From: Parelaphostrongylus tenuis
Lineage: Eukaryota; Nematoda; Chromadorea; Rhabditida; Metastrongylidae
Length of the DNA stretch: 64,000 bases
NCBI GenBank assembly: GCA_019055375.1
Contig: JAHQIW010005918.1
Location: 62,001-126,000 of the forward strand
Direction of reading: 5' to 3'
Positions 10,930-23,400 of the stretch are shown in pieces; position 1 is the first letter of the stretch, and each line of letters starts with the position of its first letter. Position numbers and translations under genes: made by a program. The notes beneath the pieces were generated by a model, which was given only the letters and a program-made list of their open reading frames with translations, did no database searches and was not told the DNA's origin.

Positions 10930-11200
10930 TCCTCCCTGCGGTTTATGCTTAATTAACTTTGATTCATGAAACTGATCTACAATGCTTCAAAAGCTTCACA
11001 CGGTGAAGTGTTTTATTCCTATGCGAGGATGGTGACTTCTACTTCAGAGTCTTTTTCCTCAAGTGTCCGTGTCCTATACGCGCCTAGTGAGAAATTTTGT
11101 TTAACATTGAACTTGCGAAATAGGTGTCTTTCCAGACCGGCACAGAGTGGTCTATTCGTTTTGCCGATGTATTCGTCCTGCACGCTCTAAACAGAATTAA
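10930..11200 (-). pseudogene. Penelope-like element GIY-YIG endonuclease relic
   Basis: Minus-strand translation gives DEYIGKTNRPLC followed by a short His-containing segment (LERHLFRK), SLGAYRTRT and VEVTILA. That is the GIY-YIG nuclease pattern found at the C terminus of Penelope-like and related nematode retroelements. Two in-frame stops follow ILA. The reverse transcriptase that should precede it (at higher coordinates) is not recognisable, so this is a 3'-terminal fragment. It matters because Penelope-like elements are known carriers of hammerhead ribozymes, which occur elsewhere in this window. Confidence 0.6.
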
Positions 11201-11344
11201 ATAAGCTGTACCCTAACTCACACAGGCACCACCTTTATCGTCAAATATATCATTAATATCAATTTCTCCAAGCGTGCCCTTCTAACAACCGTTTTATGAC
11301 TATACTGATCTACAACACTTTCAATCGACAATTTCAAAACCTCT

Positions 11345-11795
11345 GAACATGTAACACATCCAGACAGCATATTTTGAGCTTATCATGAGGTCTGTTATGA
11401 CACTTGTACAGTGTTAGACCTACGTTTTCAGCTCATCTGCCTCTCAGTAGCAAAGTGCTTTTGGTTCAGTCAGATCCTTGGAGAAAGATACACTCCTCCC
11501 TCCCCACCCCGCATATAAAGGAATCGGCGTTGATTTGAGCAAGCGATAATCGACAATCAATCACTATGAAACGGCGCCAAGGTGATCCTTAACCCTTATG
11601 CAAAGTCTAGATAATGCAGTGTTGATTACTTTACATTTAGGAGGTGTATCCCCTATGAGGAACCGGCTGAACCGAAAAGCACTGTTTTACTGATAGGTAG
11701 AAAGGTCGAAACGTACGGCTAGAACTATACAAGTGCTATAACAGACCTCATGAAAGGTCAAAAATATGTTGCCTGGATGTATTATACTAATTTCT
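11345..11795. mobile_element. Foldback element with hammerhead-like motif
   Basis: Inverted arms of about 150 nt: ATGAGGTCTGTTATGAC near 11390 pairs with GCTATAACAGACCTCATG near 11745, and TCCAGACAGCATATT pairs with AATATGTTGCCTGGA. The right arm contains CTGATAG, a short stem and GAAAC followed by the palindrome CGTACG, a decayed hammerhead-like order. Confidence 0.6.
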
Positions 11796-14189
11796 TTCGA
11801 AATTAATTACAGGAGAAAAAAATGAGTGAGTGGGGAAGTTTTTTCCCTTTCAATTTGCGGAGATCTAGGCCTAGTGGTCTTTCTGTTGACGCTATTTATA
11901 GAGGTGTTTGGCTGACAAGTTGAAGTCAATTTAACCTTTCAAGGGCTCAGAAAGAAAGGTGAACCGCCGAAACGACAGCTGTTGAAATAAGCTGTGTAGT
12001 AGAAACCTCATGTTCTATTCAACAATAAAACAGTGCATTACTGGAAAGAGGAATCTCTCACAAACAGAGCGCACATCAACAGCAATGGACAACAAGGTCA
12101 GAGTAACTCAGACTATGATGTGGCATATTATTTCCCACAATGTCACTATCAAGGTTGCTACAGAAAAGCCCAATTTCAAAAAGTAGGAGCAATAATTTAC
12201 CATGTTCAGAGCTACGAGCACAGTTTCCATGCTGGAAGGAGAACGGTCAAGAGATTTCGCAGTCGTGTCGAGCTCAAACAGTCAATCTCAAAGAGAGCAT
12301 GTACCAGTTCGCATTGAATCAATCGCATCAGAATATTCAAAATATATGCAGGTATTTCATAGATTAGGTCTCATAAAATTTTTTGGAAAACTACCTCAAA
12401 ACATTTTTGACTGAATACGTCCAAAATTCGAGTATCTGACTATATATCAAGAACTTCATTTCTGTAATCGTTTTGTAAAAGTATTCTCAATGAAAAGCAC
12501 ACAGTCACTGGAATGGAGATTCTATTGCGAGGAAAATATTTTCCACTTAGCTATCAGGGCTATCCAGAAATGAATCTTGGCTTTTGTAAAAATGCACCAT
12601 TGTGAGTTATAAGATGAGATGACAACAGAAATTGATTAAGTTTTGGAAAATGCATGGGAACTGTAGTCATTTTGCAAAAAGGGAAAGAACTATCCTTTCC
12701 TCATTCATTCATTCGGCGCCCTTGCAAAAAACAATTTACTCGCAGTTTGTCGGATTTAGAAGAGTGCACCCTTCTCGATTGGTTGAGCTACGAGCTTTTT
12801 AAATGTATTCTTACCGTTTTTTCCTTTTCACAACAACTGGAAGAGCAACGAATCATTTGAGCAATACGGAAAATTCTTCCGCGTATCTTTACTCTTTCTC
12901 GAAACAGTCGCTCGCTCATATTTTGACTATGTTGGTAAAAGTCCGAACAAGAATAGATGTAGAAAAAATATCTGTTGATAATAAAAGAAAGTTTCATAAG
13001 AAACACTCAGAAACAAATATCTTTCGCTTATAATGAACTGTGCTCAAGACTAGTTAAGCGATTAGATTATGTTTCAAAAAAATAACAACAAACATTTTTC
13101 CAATTACTGAGCACGTAGGGATAAGGTTACAAAGGGCAATACATATGTTAATGCAAGCATTTGTATCAATGCATAGTGTTACAGAGTGACTATTACCTAC
13201 CAATTCTTTGCAACAGCTTTTTGTATCTAATTCACAGCTTAAAAATCACAAATAATGTTCTAGACTAATCTGTGAAGAGCCATCATCTGCTCTAAGACTT
13301 TATGAGATTTTTTGGCGATGGATTTTTAGCTCTCACTTGACTTGAATGAAAACTTAGAGTACTTTCGCGTGGTTACCCCGCGTAGTCAACCATGTGTTAA
13401 ACTATACTACTTGTGTTCAAGGAGTAAAATACAAAACCAGGAAAAGGGAAATTAAAATTCGGTATGTTATAGGTGAAAATCAATACGTAATCAGTGTTGT
13501 CTGATTTCATAATTCTATTTGTCGTTTGTTGCAGTGACTATGACAAATTCTCGACGTGTTTAACCCAAGAACACAGGAAATTGTGCGGCTATCGCTCAGA
13601 AGTAGTAAGTTATCGTAACCTATTGATAAACAAACTTTCTATCAGCAAAAAAACACCAACAAAACACCAAACCAAAAACACAAAGCAAGCTAAAACCGCA
13701 GTATGTGGGCATATCCAATGTAAAAGCTCTCGTACTCAAAATGTGATATAAATCACATACTTTGTCGGTGTCAAAACTTTACCTATTAAATTAATCTCCT
13801 CTGATCCATCGTACTCAAAGGTGCTCAAATTTGCATCGCAGTGCTGCCACCGGTCAAGGATTTTCTTTTTCTTTATGAATGTCCCTCATCGGGAGTTGAT
13901 TAAGAATATTGAAATTCTAAGATAACCAAACGACGGGTGATCCAGATCTTCTGTCATGACTGCTATGGCTTATAAATTTCAGGAAGTGAGTCGATTCAAA
14001 ACGAGTCCCATATCTATTTTTCAACCTTTGAGAAATTGTAGGAATGGAGTGTTTGGCCCAGGGTGAGATCGGGCACTGAACATCGTCATTTTCTGCGGTA
14101 CTCGCGCCCCATTTTCACAATAGCAATGCTACAAAAATTCTCAAATAAGTAGAGCAGATTTATGATTGTCAGTTCGTTTCTTGACATGC
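11796..14189. other. Gene-free stretch
   Basis: Several overlapping frames at 12033-12414 have no supporting homology or splice sites. No RNA gene or clear repeat was seen. Confidence 0.4.
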
Positions 14190-14272
14190 CCAAGGGGAGC
14201 GGTGAGGGGTCGGATTGAAGACCGTATATGTACTGCAATGCACCTCTATCCACTGCGCTACACGCGAGCAAT
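14190..14272 (-). repeat. tRNA-like head, degenerate
   Basis: On the minus strand it reads CGCGTGTAGCGCAGTGG (A-box-like), ATAGAGGTGCATTGC, then a weak B box (GTCTTCAATCC). It resembles the SINE family A head without the body. Confidence 0.4.
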
Positions 14273-15311
14273 CAACACTATAGTTGTTAATTCTACTTGT
14301 TATCCTCTTTCATTGTTTTCAACGCTTGCGCATTTGTTCGTTTATTATGCATGAGTGGTTTTTCGGTTCAGATTGCTGGTCGTATGTTTTCACAGCAATC
14401 GCGAGGCTATGTTCAATATGTTGAAGATTCGGTGGTCTACATTACCGTCTCAATGCGGCTATTCTCATCTCAGAAGAGACACATATTCAAGCGAAAAATA
14501 CTATTTGTCTGCGGGTCCAGCTTACATGGGAAAAATCTTTTCGCTGTATTTTTGACAGTAGCGATCTTCTCTTTATAGCCCTCAGATAATTTATTTAGTA
14601 GGATGAACGTCATTACTCGAGTTCTCCTGTTGTTTTAAATCAAAACTCACCAAAATTAGAAAAAGGATTTTATACAGATGAAATGACTGTTAAGGCCTCA
14701 CCCAGTATCAAGTGGACCACATCAAGGTTATCTCATTTAAACAAGTCCGTTTCTGTCAACAAAAGACTTTCACTCTAAATGAGATCGGCTTGAAAAAAGT
14801 TGTTGAAATCGTTCAATCATAGATTCACTCTTTTCATCTATCATTCTCACATCATATTCTCATGTGGTTTTCCTATCGCATCAGACGTTGTTGTTCGTAA
14901 GTTAAGTACATTATTACTATGCAAGAAATTGCAGTCATTCTATTCTCTGTATGTCTTTTCAGTGAAGTTTTAGGTAAGAAAAGTTTAAGAAGCATCTGCT
15001 GAAGTGTTCTCCGATCTCCTATTTATCATCTTCTCTTCAATCCGGTGCAATCATATCATTTCTGTTGTTTATGAATTTCGAATAAAAGGAATGTTTGTAA
15101 TGTTATTTGTGGTAAAAAGATTTTGATGCGATACCCACATGATCAATGTCAGATAACTTCCTATATTTTTATTATAATTGGTAGTTCGAAATCAGCCGAC
15201 ATCTTTTGTTCCATAGTTTGCGAATTCCAGCTCTTCTTAAATTGGGTAGTTTTCGCACTCATATACACGCAAACACCCACACGAATATAGATACGCATAC
15301 GTACACACACA

Positions 15312-15343
<32 letters not shown>

Positions 15344-15424
15344 ACTTACACACGCGTACTGATACACACATGCACACTAGCAATTAGATTATTTTCTGTT
15401 AGACGACACCGGATGGATAAACAC
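14273..15424. other. Gene-free stretch with a CATA/CACA microsatellite
   Basis: A simple repeat of ACACAC and CATA units lies at about 15262-15345. The remaining sequence shows no gene or recognisable repeat. Confidence 0.45.
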
Positions 15425-16070
15425 ACACTCTCGTCTGACAGAAAACTATTCATAAGGGTGTTAATGATCATTCGAAAGCTTAGATCTATGGCTACTACGC
15501 TGCATAGCCATCTTTCAAAGTTTGCTGGAAGCACGAAAAGCATAAGAACGTGTAGAGGAAATCTTGTAGCATCAGATTCATGCGTTTTATCCTCAGTTTC
15601 TTCCAAAACGAAGAAGAAAATCCCAAATTAAGTAACAAAAATTGCACTCCACAAGTGAGCCGCGTCAACGCGATCGATCGATTGATCGCAGAATGCCGTA
15701 TCGAATCCACGGCAAGCAGGCACCCAATCCACACACTATCTAACAAACAAATGCGTCGCGTATGTGAAACTCGATCCTATTTTCCTTGCTGCACTGAGGT
15801 GAGACGGTCTTTCAAAAAGAGAAAAAAAAAACAAGCACATCTTTGGAATCAGCGAGACTTACGCTATCGAATGGTTACTTATTAGTTGAGATAAGAGCTC
15901 TGTTCTGGAAAAAATACGCGTGTGTGGAACACAAATGTTTTCTTCCTGCTACAGCGTTTTAAAAAGGCTTTTTGAAAAAAAAGGCCACGTAGCGCAGTGT
16001 CCAGAGGTCCAAGCATTTGAATGAATACTAAAAGTGCAATGGAAAGTCTTTGTATAGAAAAGGGGCCCAT
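15425..16070. mobile_element. Foldback element, family D
   Basis: The left end GATCATTCGAAAGCTTAGAT is a family landmark shared with 17.78, 23.87, 45.84, 50.50 and 52.78 kb. The right end (near 15985-16060) is its diverged inverse, with GTAGCGCAGTGTCCAGAGG and a family segment around AATGGAAAGTCTTTG. No coding capacity. Confidence 0.5.
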
Positions 16071-16229
16071 TTTCCATTTCTTTCCGTCTATTAGGAAAAG
16101 AGTCTATTTTGCAATGAATATGTCAATAATTCACTACGTAGAAACGTTAGTTGAATAAAGTTCCTGTCAACCGCGTATATTAGCTGAGGTCATAAGGAAA
16201 GCTACCATTGATAATCGCTAACATAAACG

Positions 16230-16395
16230 GGTATCTTATTAAACTTAGAGAATTGAGTGGTGAACAAAAACACGGCCTCAGGCGGGAATCGAACCCACGT
16301 TCCATCCTATCCGGGCACGCGTGCTCTACCACTACACCACTGAGGCACATTTGCCCGACCACTCATTTTTTTAAACGGGTATCGATAAACACCTA
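16230..16395. mobile_element. Foldback element with internal tRNA-like unit (MITE A)
   Basis: Inverted ends are GAATTGAGTGGTGAACAAAA and, inverted, GCCCGACCACTCATTTT. They enclose a minus-strand tRNA-like unit at 16275-16346 whose GCCTCAG/CTGAGGC acceptor stem pairs perfectly over 7 bp. Its T arm GTGGG/CCCGC encloses TTCGATT. The anticodon stem is imperfect and position 33 is C. Relatives are at 27446-27555 and 30761-30815. Confidence 0.7.
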
Positions 16396-16399
16396 ATGT

Positions 16400-17402
16400 T
16401 CCTTATCGCGGGTCAGAACCACTCCATGAGCCCTGCACCTTTCAAATCTCAACTTTTGCCCTCTTAACTACCTTACAAATCTTTCTCCAAGTTCTCCGCA
16501 GTTTCGGTTACGACACCTACTCGAGTCCTCCGAATTTGCAACCTATACGTTGTCATAGATTCAGGCCGCTTCCTACGTGTGATACAGGATATAGGGACAA
16601 TGTAGAAGACGAACAGCATCATTGACAAGTTCAGATTGATACCTAAATACAGGTTAAATGCATTCGTCAATCGTCTACTCACAACGCCTGACTAGTTACA
16701 CCACCTACACAGAAAAGATGCTGATTCCATAAACTTTTCTGGCTAGCAACCAGCCACTTTACTCCTTTGGGAGCAGCGTTGACAGGTAGGCGGCGTCGCA
16801 CCGTCACTTACGCAGCATTCTCAGGCAGACGGCATCTGCATGCCTGTTGCGTGCATGTCTGGCTGTCTACCTGCTTTCCTATGAGATGCCACGCCGCCAT
16901 TACAGTAGCTGAGCGAGATTTGAGCGTCGCGCGCTCGGTACGAACATACCGTATGGCCCTTATAGAGTTAAGAGAGACTTCGAATCTCACGTCAGAGTTT
17001 AATTCACGTTTCACCCTATCCCATGCCCCGGGGTGCTAAAGAGTGGTGCCTGAGCGATGATCTCGGTAATATAGTGGCTGGCACCCCTCCAACCCGGTCC
17101 CATAAGATTGAAACGCGGGTTCAACTCCCGGCTGAGGATTGGAGTTCTGCGTATCACTCAACATCTCTGACTATATAGCCTAAACATCATAACATTGCTA
17201 TGAGAGCGACTAAGCAAAAAAAAATATATAAAAAATAAAGACAAAAAAAAACTTTTAAAAAAATCACTTATGAATATCTGCGCATTTTGTCATACGGTAG
17301 ATGAAGAGGTGTGTACTTGCGGTCAGTGTTCAAAAATGGCGTGTTACCAAACCACGGCTTCAAATAGGAAGACGATAGAAGCGTCTCCGCATCGCTAAGC
17401 GA
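16400..17402. other. PPIL2 upstream region: GC-rich repeat and tRNA-like fragment
   Basis: Positions 16760-16960 carry the GC-rich repeat family (ATTACAGTAGCTGAGC and GCGTCGCGCGC landmarks) shared with 21.1, 40.7, 44.2 and 59.3 kb. Positions about 17050-17140 hold a tRNA-like fragment with B box GGTTCAACTCC. No TATA box, and no strong trans-splice acceptor just ahead of the PPIL2 ATG, could be identified. Confidence 0.45.
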
Positions 17403-20400
17403 ATGGGTAAGAAGCAGCACCAGAAGGATAAGTTGTGAGTTTTCAATTGAAACTTTACTTTCCGACTTCATACTGTAATTTCGCCTTGTAATTTTTCTTT
17501 GCGACCTGCTTTTTATACGAATAAAATTTTTGATTGTTTTTCCTCTATTTTTTGTTTTTTTTTTCTCGTTATTCTTTGGATTTTGAGAGTAATTCAGATA
17601 CCTTACAACGACAGAATGGAAGGAGATCGGTGGTCATAAAGATGGTCAGTTCTTTATAACTTTTCGTACTGTTGTTGTTCTCCTATCTCTTTTCTGATCC
17701 CTAATGGGCGACGTGTACCAAATTGGTACACGACTATTTGAAGGCCTTTTTTGATGGATAAAGGTTATTTCTTAGAAATTTGGTAGTCATTCGAAAGCTT
17801 AAATCTCTGCGATTTCAACGATATTGTTTATCCTAGAAAAGTCATTTCATTACCCTGTAAATAACGCAACAACACAGCCGTATTCTTCATAGATGACCAC
17901 ATCAAAAACTACCAGATCACGTTTTTGTCATACGTTTAGAATAAGTTTCGTAAATGCCAAAACAAAGGGCCTGATGGAGGAAAGGAGGACAGAACTGGCC
18001 AGTTTGCATGCAATTATAGAATAATTTTAAGAAAAATATAGACTAAGAATACGGTTGTGTTGACTAAAATTGCGTCATTTATTGGGTAAATACATGTTAA
18101 TCTGATTGAAATAAATTATATCTCTTGGTCTTTTTACTCCGTTGTAGCAGCAAAAATTAAACTCTGTTTCACACTCCGCTTGTTTATTTGCTCGACTGGG
18201 GCTTCGATAACGTTCTTTACTAAAGTTTCACTAGTCAATGGATAGCCCAAGTCTCGAGCATTTTGATGATATAATCGATTGTTTTAAAAGGTTCTTATGA
18301 AACGCTATATTAAGAGCGAAAAGAAGAGTCTAAAACGTTACTCATTGTTTCTTAATTTTTACTCACTATGACGACTCTCTGGTGATGTACAAGCCTAACA
18401 AGATCAAAGGGGTTCAAAGCCAAAGATGATTTTTGCTGTGATCTCCTTTGTACAATCCAAAAGAGGTTTCCCATACGAGATATATATATATATACATATA
18501 TATACATATATATGTATGTATATACATATATATATATAGAGCGCACATGGCGCAGTGGTTAGAGGTGCTCTGCGTCGCACACAAGGTCAATGGTTCGATC
18601 TCGCGCTCATGGCTCACCAAGCCATCCATCTCTCCGGAATCGGTAAATTGGTACCAGACAGGTCTCAGATTTGTCTGGGAGGATAAGCAGCACTGACTTG
18701 GTTTAGCGGGAGGCCACCGCGAGTCATTGTAAAGGCCAGATATGCAATCAATCACCTCAAACGAAGTTAAAAATTGAAGTCGAATGCATGGTGCATCCCT
18801 CAGGGATTGATCAACGCCGAGAGCTTTACCCTTATCCTTATCCTTTTATGTACATGTATGTATGTGTATACATGTGTATACATATATATGTATATATATG
18901 TACATATATATAATATATATGCTAACTAAAAACATATGAGCGAGTGGAGACGTGTGCTATCAAAGTAGTGCAAGAATTAATAGAATTAGTATTAGAAATT
19001 AAGATTAAAATTGAAATTAACTAATTGAATTTAAAATAAAGAAATTTGTAGAAATTAATAGAAGCAAGAATTAAACAAGAATAAGTAATTGTTAAAACAA
19101 ATTTGCAAAATCGAGAGAAAACGCCAGTTCAACAACGAAAATAGCGCAATTCACTCTGTTGTCGTCGGTTCTTATAGCGGTCCCTTAAGGGATTAAAGGA
19201 CGTATGGTCAATAGTCAATCTGCTTTTGAAAGCTTATCATTACTGTTGTTCATTGAAGGTTTTGATGGCTATTGAAAGGCTTTTTATTTTTTATTATTAC
19301 TTTTATTTACGAAAAGACGAAAGGTTATCTACTGAAGATTATTCGTCGATGAAATGTACTACGAGCACAAAATTGGTATTGATATTGATTGGTTTTCACA
19401 TCATTATTGATTCATTTTTGATCTTACCAAGATATTGTCTAAATTCCAAGACCGCTATCTATTAGGTTGTTCCTTATGCTTTGGCACTCGAGCAATAAAC
19501 ACCAGATTTTTCAACCAGAAGTAATCAAAATCGCATGATCTTGGTACCCTTCAATTGCGCATTTCCTTGCGAATATTTTGGTATGAAACTTGCCTATGCC
19601 TACCTGCAGAATGAAACTGTCCTGGGAAAGATTCCCGTACTCACACACGAATGGCGCATAGGGGAAAATGCTAGTGAAGCGGTGCGCAAGAGTAATAGAG
19701 CTTGAGGCGATGATACGGTTGGAGAAAGAACGGCTTAGGAAGCGTGTCTGCGAAGTTCGAGAGCTTGAGAGCACAGTCTGGAGAATCAGTCGCCCTCGCT
19801 CCGTCCACAGAAGCTCCAATGATCTTGCGCGCGGCTTCACGAGCATTTTCCCCTACACGGTGTTCGTGCATGAGTAGCAGGTGAATTTGTTTCCAAAACA
19901 GGTTCCATCATGAAGCACTTATAAGCAAGTTGTATACCAAAATGTTTGTAAGGCAAATGCGCAACTGAATGATACCGAAACCATGCAATTTTAATTACTT
20001 CTAGTCAGTAAATTTGGTGTTGATTACTCCAAGGCTAAAACTTATGAAGCGATTCAATATTAACTCGGCATTCTTGAGGATTCACTATTATCTTCTTAAG
20101 CCAAACACGAGGTTCTGTAACAATTTATCAAATAGCCGACGTTTCAGCAGTCTCGCCTTCTTCAGAGCCTGAAAGCGTGATCTTCTCAGGCTCTCAAAAA
20201 GGGGAAAGTGCTGAAACGTTAACTGTTTCATCAGATGCTGTTATAAAACCTCGTATTTAGCTTGAGAAGAAAACAACGGATTACGTTGTCTCAACTTATT
20301 CTTCTCTCGATGCTGTCTCAGCTTTGTCTTTGTGACGAGATTTCCTTTACTTTCGACTTTTCAGACACCGGTACTCGAATCCAACGAGCTCAGTTCAAAC

Positions 20401-23400
20401 GTCTTCCTCTCACCCATTGTGCACTTTCGCTGATTCCATTCGATGATCCGGTATGTGCAAGGACAGGAGAGATCTTTGACCTCACGTTGGTATCTACTCG
20501 TATTGCTCTTTTCTCCTTTACTTAATATCATTGAATTTGTCGTCGCTTAAGTACGCTAAGGAAGGGCTAGGGTAGGCATTAAGACGTCTGATTAGGTACG
20601 GAGTCAGATAGGAGCAGTACAATTGAGGTCCCTAAGCTTGTCGTATTCCATATTCCTCTAAGGAATTTTGTCGAGAAGGACAGGGAAATTCTCGTGGCCA
20701 AACACAATGCTCCATTCTCTGGAAGTCGATTCTTTCGATCTTCTCAATAGAAGAATTCTTTTCTATTTAACCGCTTTCAGCGGTGGCGTGGCATCATAGA
20801 TTTGCCCAATGATGTAGTGTGATGTACAAGATTTTCGCATCATGCGGGACTCGAACCCGCATCCAACTCTTGTTAATAATTTTTATGTTCCAGCGAAGGA
20901 TTGAATAAAGTTTTCGGCTTTATCACTCCTCGAGGAATGCGTCATACATTCGCCTTAACCTAGCATCGTTTGAGGTAATTGAATGCATATCGGGCCTTTA
21001 CAATGACTCGCGGTGGCCTGCCGGTGTATCAAATCAGTGCTGCTTGGCCCTCTAAGTGCCATGAGAGTCATTTTGCTTTTCACCGCGCGACGTCAAATCT
21101 CACTCAGGTGTTGTAATGGCCGCGTTGCGTCCCGTAGGAAAGCGACGGCGCGACGCCGCCTGCCTATCAGCGCTGGTCCTTTAAAAGGTTATACCCCGAA
21201 ACAGGTCTGCTACCATATTACCGGCTCCGGGTTGATGGACGACTTGGTGAGCCATGATCGCCAAGATCGCACCATGCGATTTGTTCGTCCACCATTTCGA
21301 ACCACTGCGCCACACGCGCTTCTATGGTCATATATGTATAAATCAAGTTACAGTCTCCGTTGTATCAAAAATAATCTTCTATTAACTATACATTGCAGTC
21401 AGATCATACCATATCTGAAGAAGAATGGCGTGAATCCGTGTACGGGCAAAAAAATGAGCAGCAAGGATCTGATTCATCTGAAGTTCGACAAGGATGAGCA
21501 AGGTATCTTCGCCTTCAGAAATTACCAGCACTTTATTCCAATCGATTGAAATGGTTTCGTTGTCATTTCATCTTTTATTATCGTCGGTCTACTATCTTTT
21601 TTGTCCTTTATTTCACTACATTCTTAGCCTCATTCTCGGTGAATTATGTTGCGCTAAGACAAGAAAGTGAAGTTTTTTGAGGCAAATTTCGTTGCCCGGT
21701 GACTTTTCGCAGTTTCACCGATCACACACATGTTGTCGCCATCGCTACCACTGGCAACGTCTTCTCTTATGAAGCTGTCCAGGTATGATCAAAAATTCTC
21801 CTTTTTTCTCTTTAAATTTCGGTGTATTTATACAACAAAGGGACTGGGTTGCAATGGAGCCTGAGTTGCAATCCAAGCTGAATACTACGGTTGGAAAGAA
21901 AGTTCTAGTGCGCTTCAGCGTGCATAACATAACTTCCGTGCAATTGAGTTGAGTTGGTTCCAAACGGCAAGTCCATCAACGCCGAGCTTTATTGTCAGCA
22001 GTCAAGCCGAGTCGACGACAGGCTTAAGGAGAAGCTAACCAGCTTTGGCTATGAAAGCGCGTTTTGGTGCAGCAAGACATTGCCAGACCTCACACTGCTC
22101 AAAAGACAAAAGGCAGGTTTGATGAATTGGACGGAGTCGAAGTATCGCCGCATCCTTCCTTCAGTTCAGATTGTGCTCCGTCCGACTTTGTCCTTTCGAT
22201 CAGTGCCGATCAATTTCTGCAAGGTCGTCGATTTGAATCGCTCGATGGAGTTGAAGAGGCATGTCAAGAGTTCCTTGATTCAAAGTTGAAGGAATGGTCG
22301 GCTTCGACCAGATCCAAAACTTGGTGGTCATATGGCAGAAAGTCGTAGAAAGCGATGGCCTTTATCTTGAAAACTAGTTGTTTTGTTTTTTGTTCGGAAT
22401 TATGCATATATATATATATATATTCGGACTTTTACGAGTGCCACTGAACTTTCTTTCCAGCCTAACATTTGAATCTACTTGGTGAACTAAGCTTTCTAAT
22501 CCTTTCGAGTTGATCAGTTGTTGTAAGGCTACCTGCAGTGAGATTCTCACTTGTCTCTACCTCTGAGTCGCTACGAAACCTCCAATTAGTATATATTTTT
22601 TTACCAAATAGATAATTAAGCGCTAATTGAATTTTGGATATTTCTATGATATGAAAGTTCAAATATTTCGTCGTATATGCATTTACTTTGTTCCTTAAAG
22701 CGTGCAGTATCTCTATCGTGAATTTTTAGGAATTGAACTTGAAGGCCAATCATCTCAAGGATCTTCTTACTGATAAGCCATTTCAGAGAAGTGACATCAT
22801 AGTTCTACAGGTATAATTTATATGAATTGTTTCTTTTATTGCTTTTTAGCAGTGTTCTAATCTTATAAATAAATAAATAGACAACTAAAAATGCATATCT
22901 TCACGTATTTCAAGTGTACTTAATAGTATGCAAACATTCGATCTGAGGCGAGAATTGAACCCGGGTTTCATCGATAGCGGGAACACGTGCTACCACCACC
23001 GAAACCACCGCTTTTCTTCGATATTGTGAAACGCGGGTTCAATGCCCGGCTTAGTTCAAGTGTTCCGCACACCATCCGATGCTCTTAGAGCTTTTACAAT
23101 TAGTTATGATATTTAACATGGCCGTTTGATACCAGTATCTGAATTTATTCCGAGATACTGAAATATTCCGCATACCGTAGTAGAGATTTATTTTGCTTAT
23201 AGGATCCAAATAATCTTGAGAAAATTCAACATGGAGAAGTTTTATCACGTACAGTTCGATCCGAAAACAAAGGAACAGATTGAGAAGGAAAAGAAGGAAA
23301 TGCAGGTAATCTACTATTGCTGTAATGGCAATTTCGAAGCATGTGTCGGTTATTGTATGCAGCGTGCTCTGCAATGCGAATCTTAAGGTTTATTTGTAAT

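Noticed and set aside
16275..16346. Possible functional tRNA gene with a perfect 7-bp acceptor stem
   Set aside because: C instead of T at position 33, a poor anticodon stem and its location inside a MITE with inverted ends indicate a tRNA-derived repeat.
17268..17471. Minus-strand 67-codon frame with a signal-peptide-like leucine run, like a secreted neuropeptide precursor
   Set aside because: The leucine run is simply the antisense of the lysine/glutamine-rich first exon of PPIL2 (17403-17434).
21013..21549. 178-codon plus-strand open frame
   Set aside because: It is a run through an inverted SINE and into PPIL2 exon 4. Only the 21399-21502 part is genuine coding sequence.
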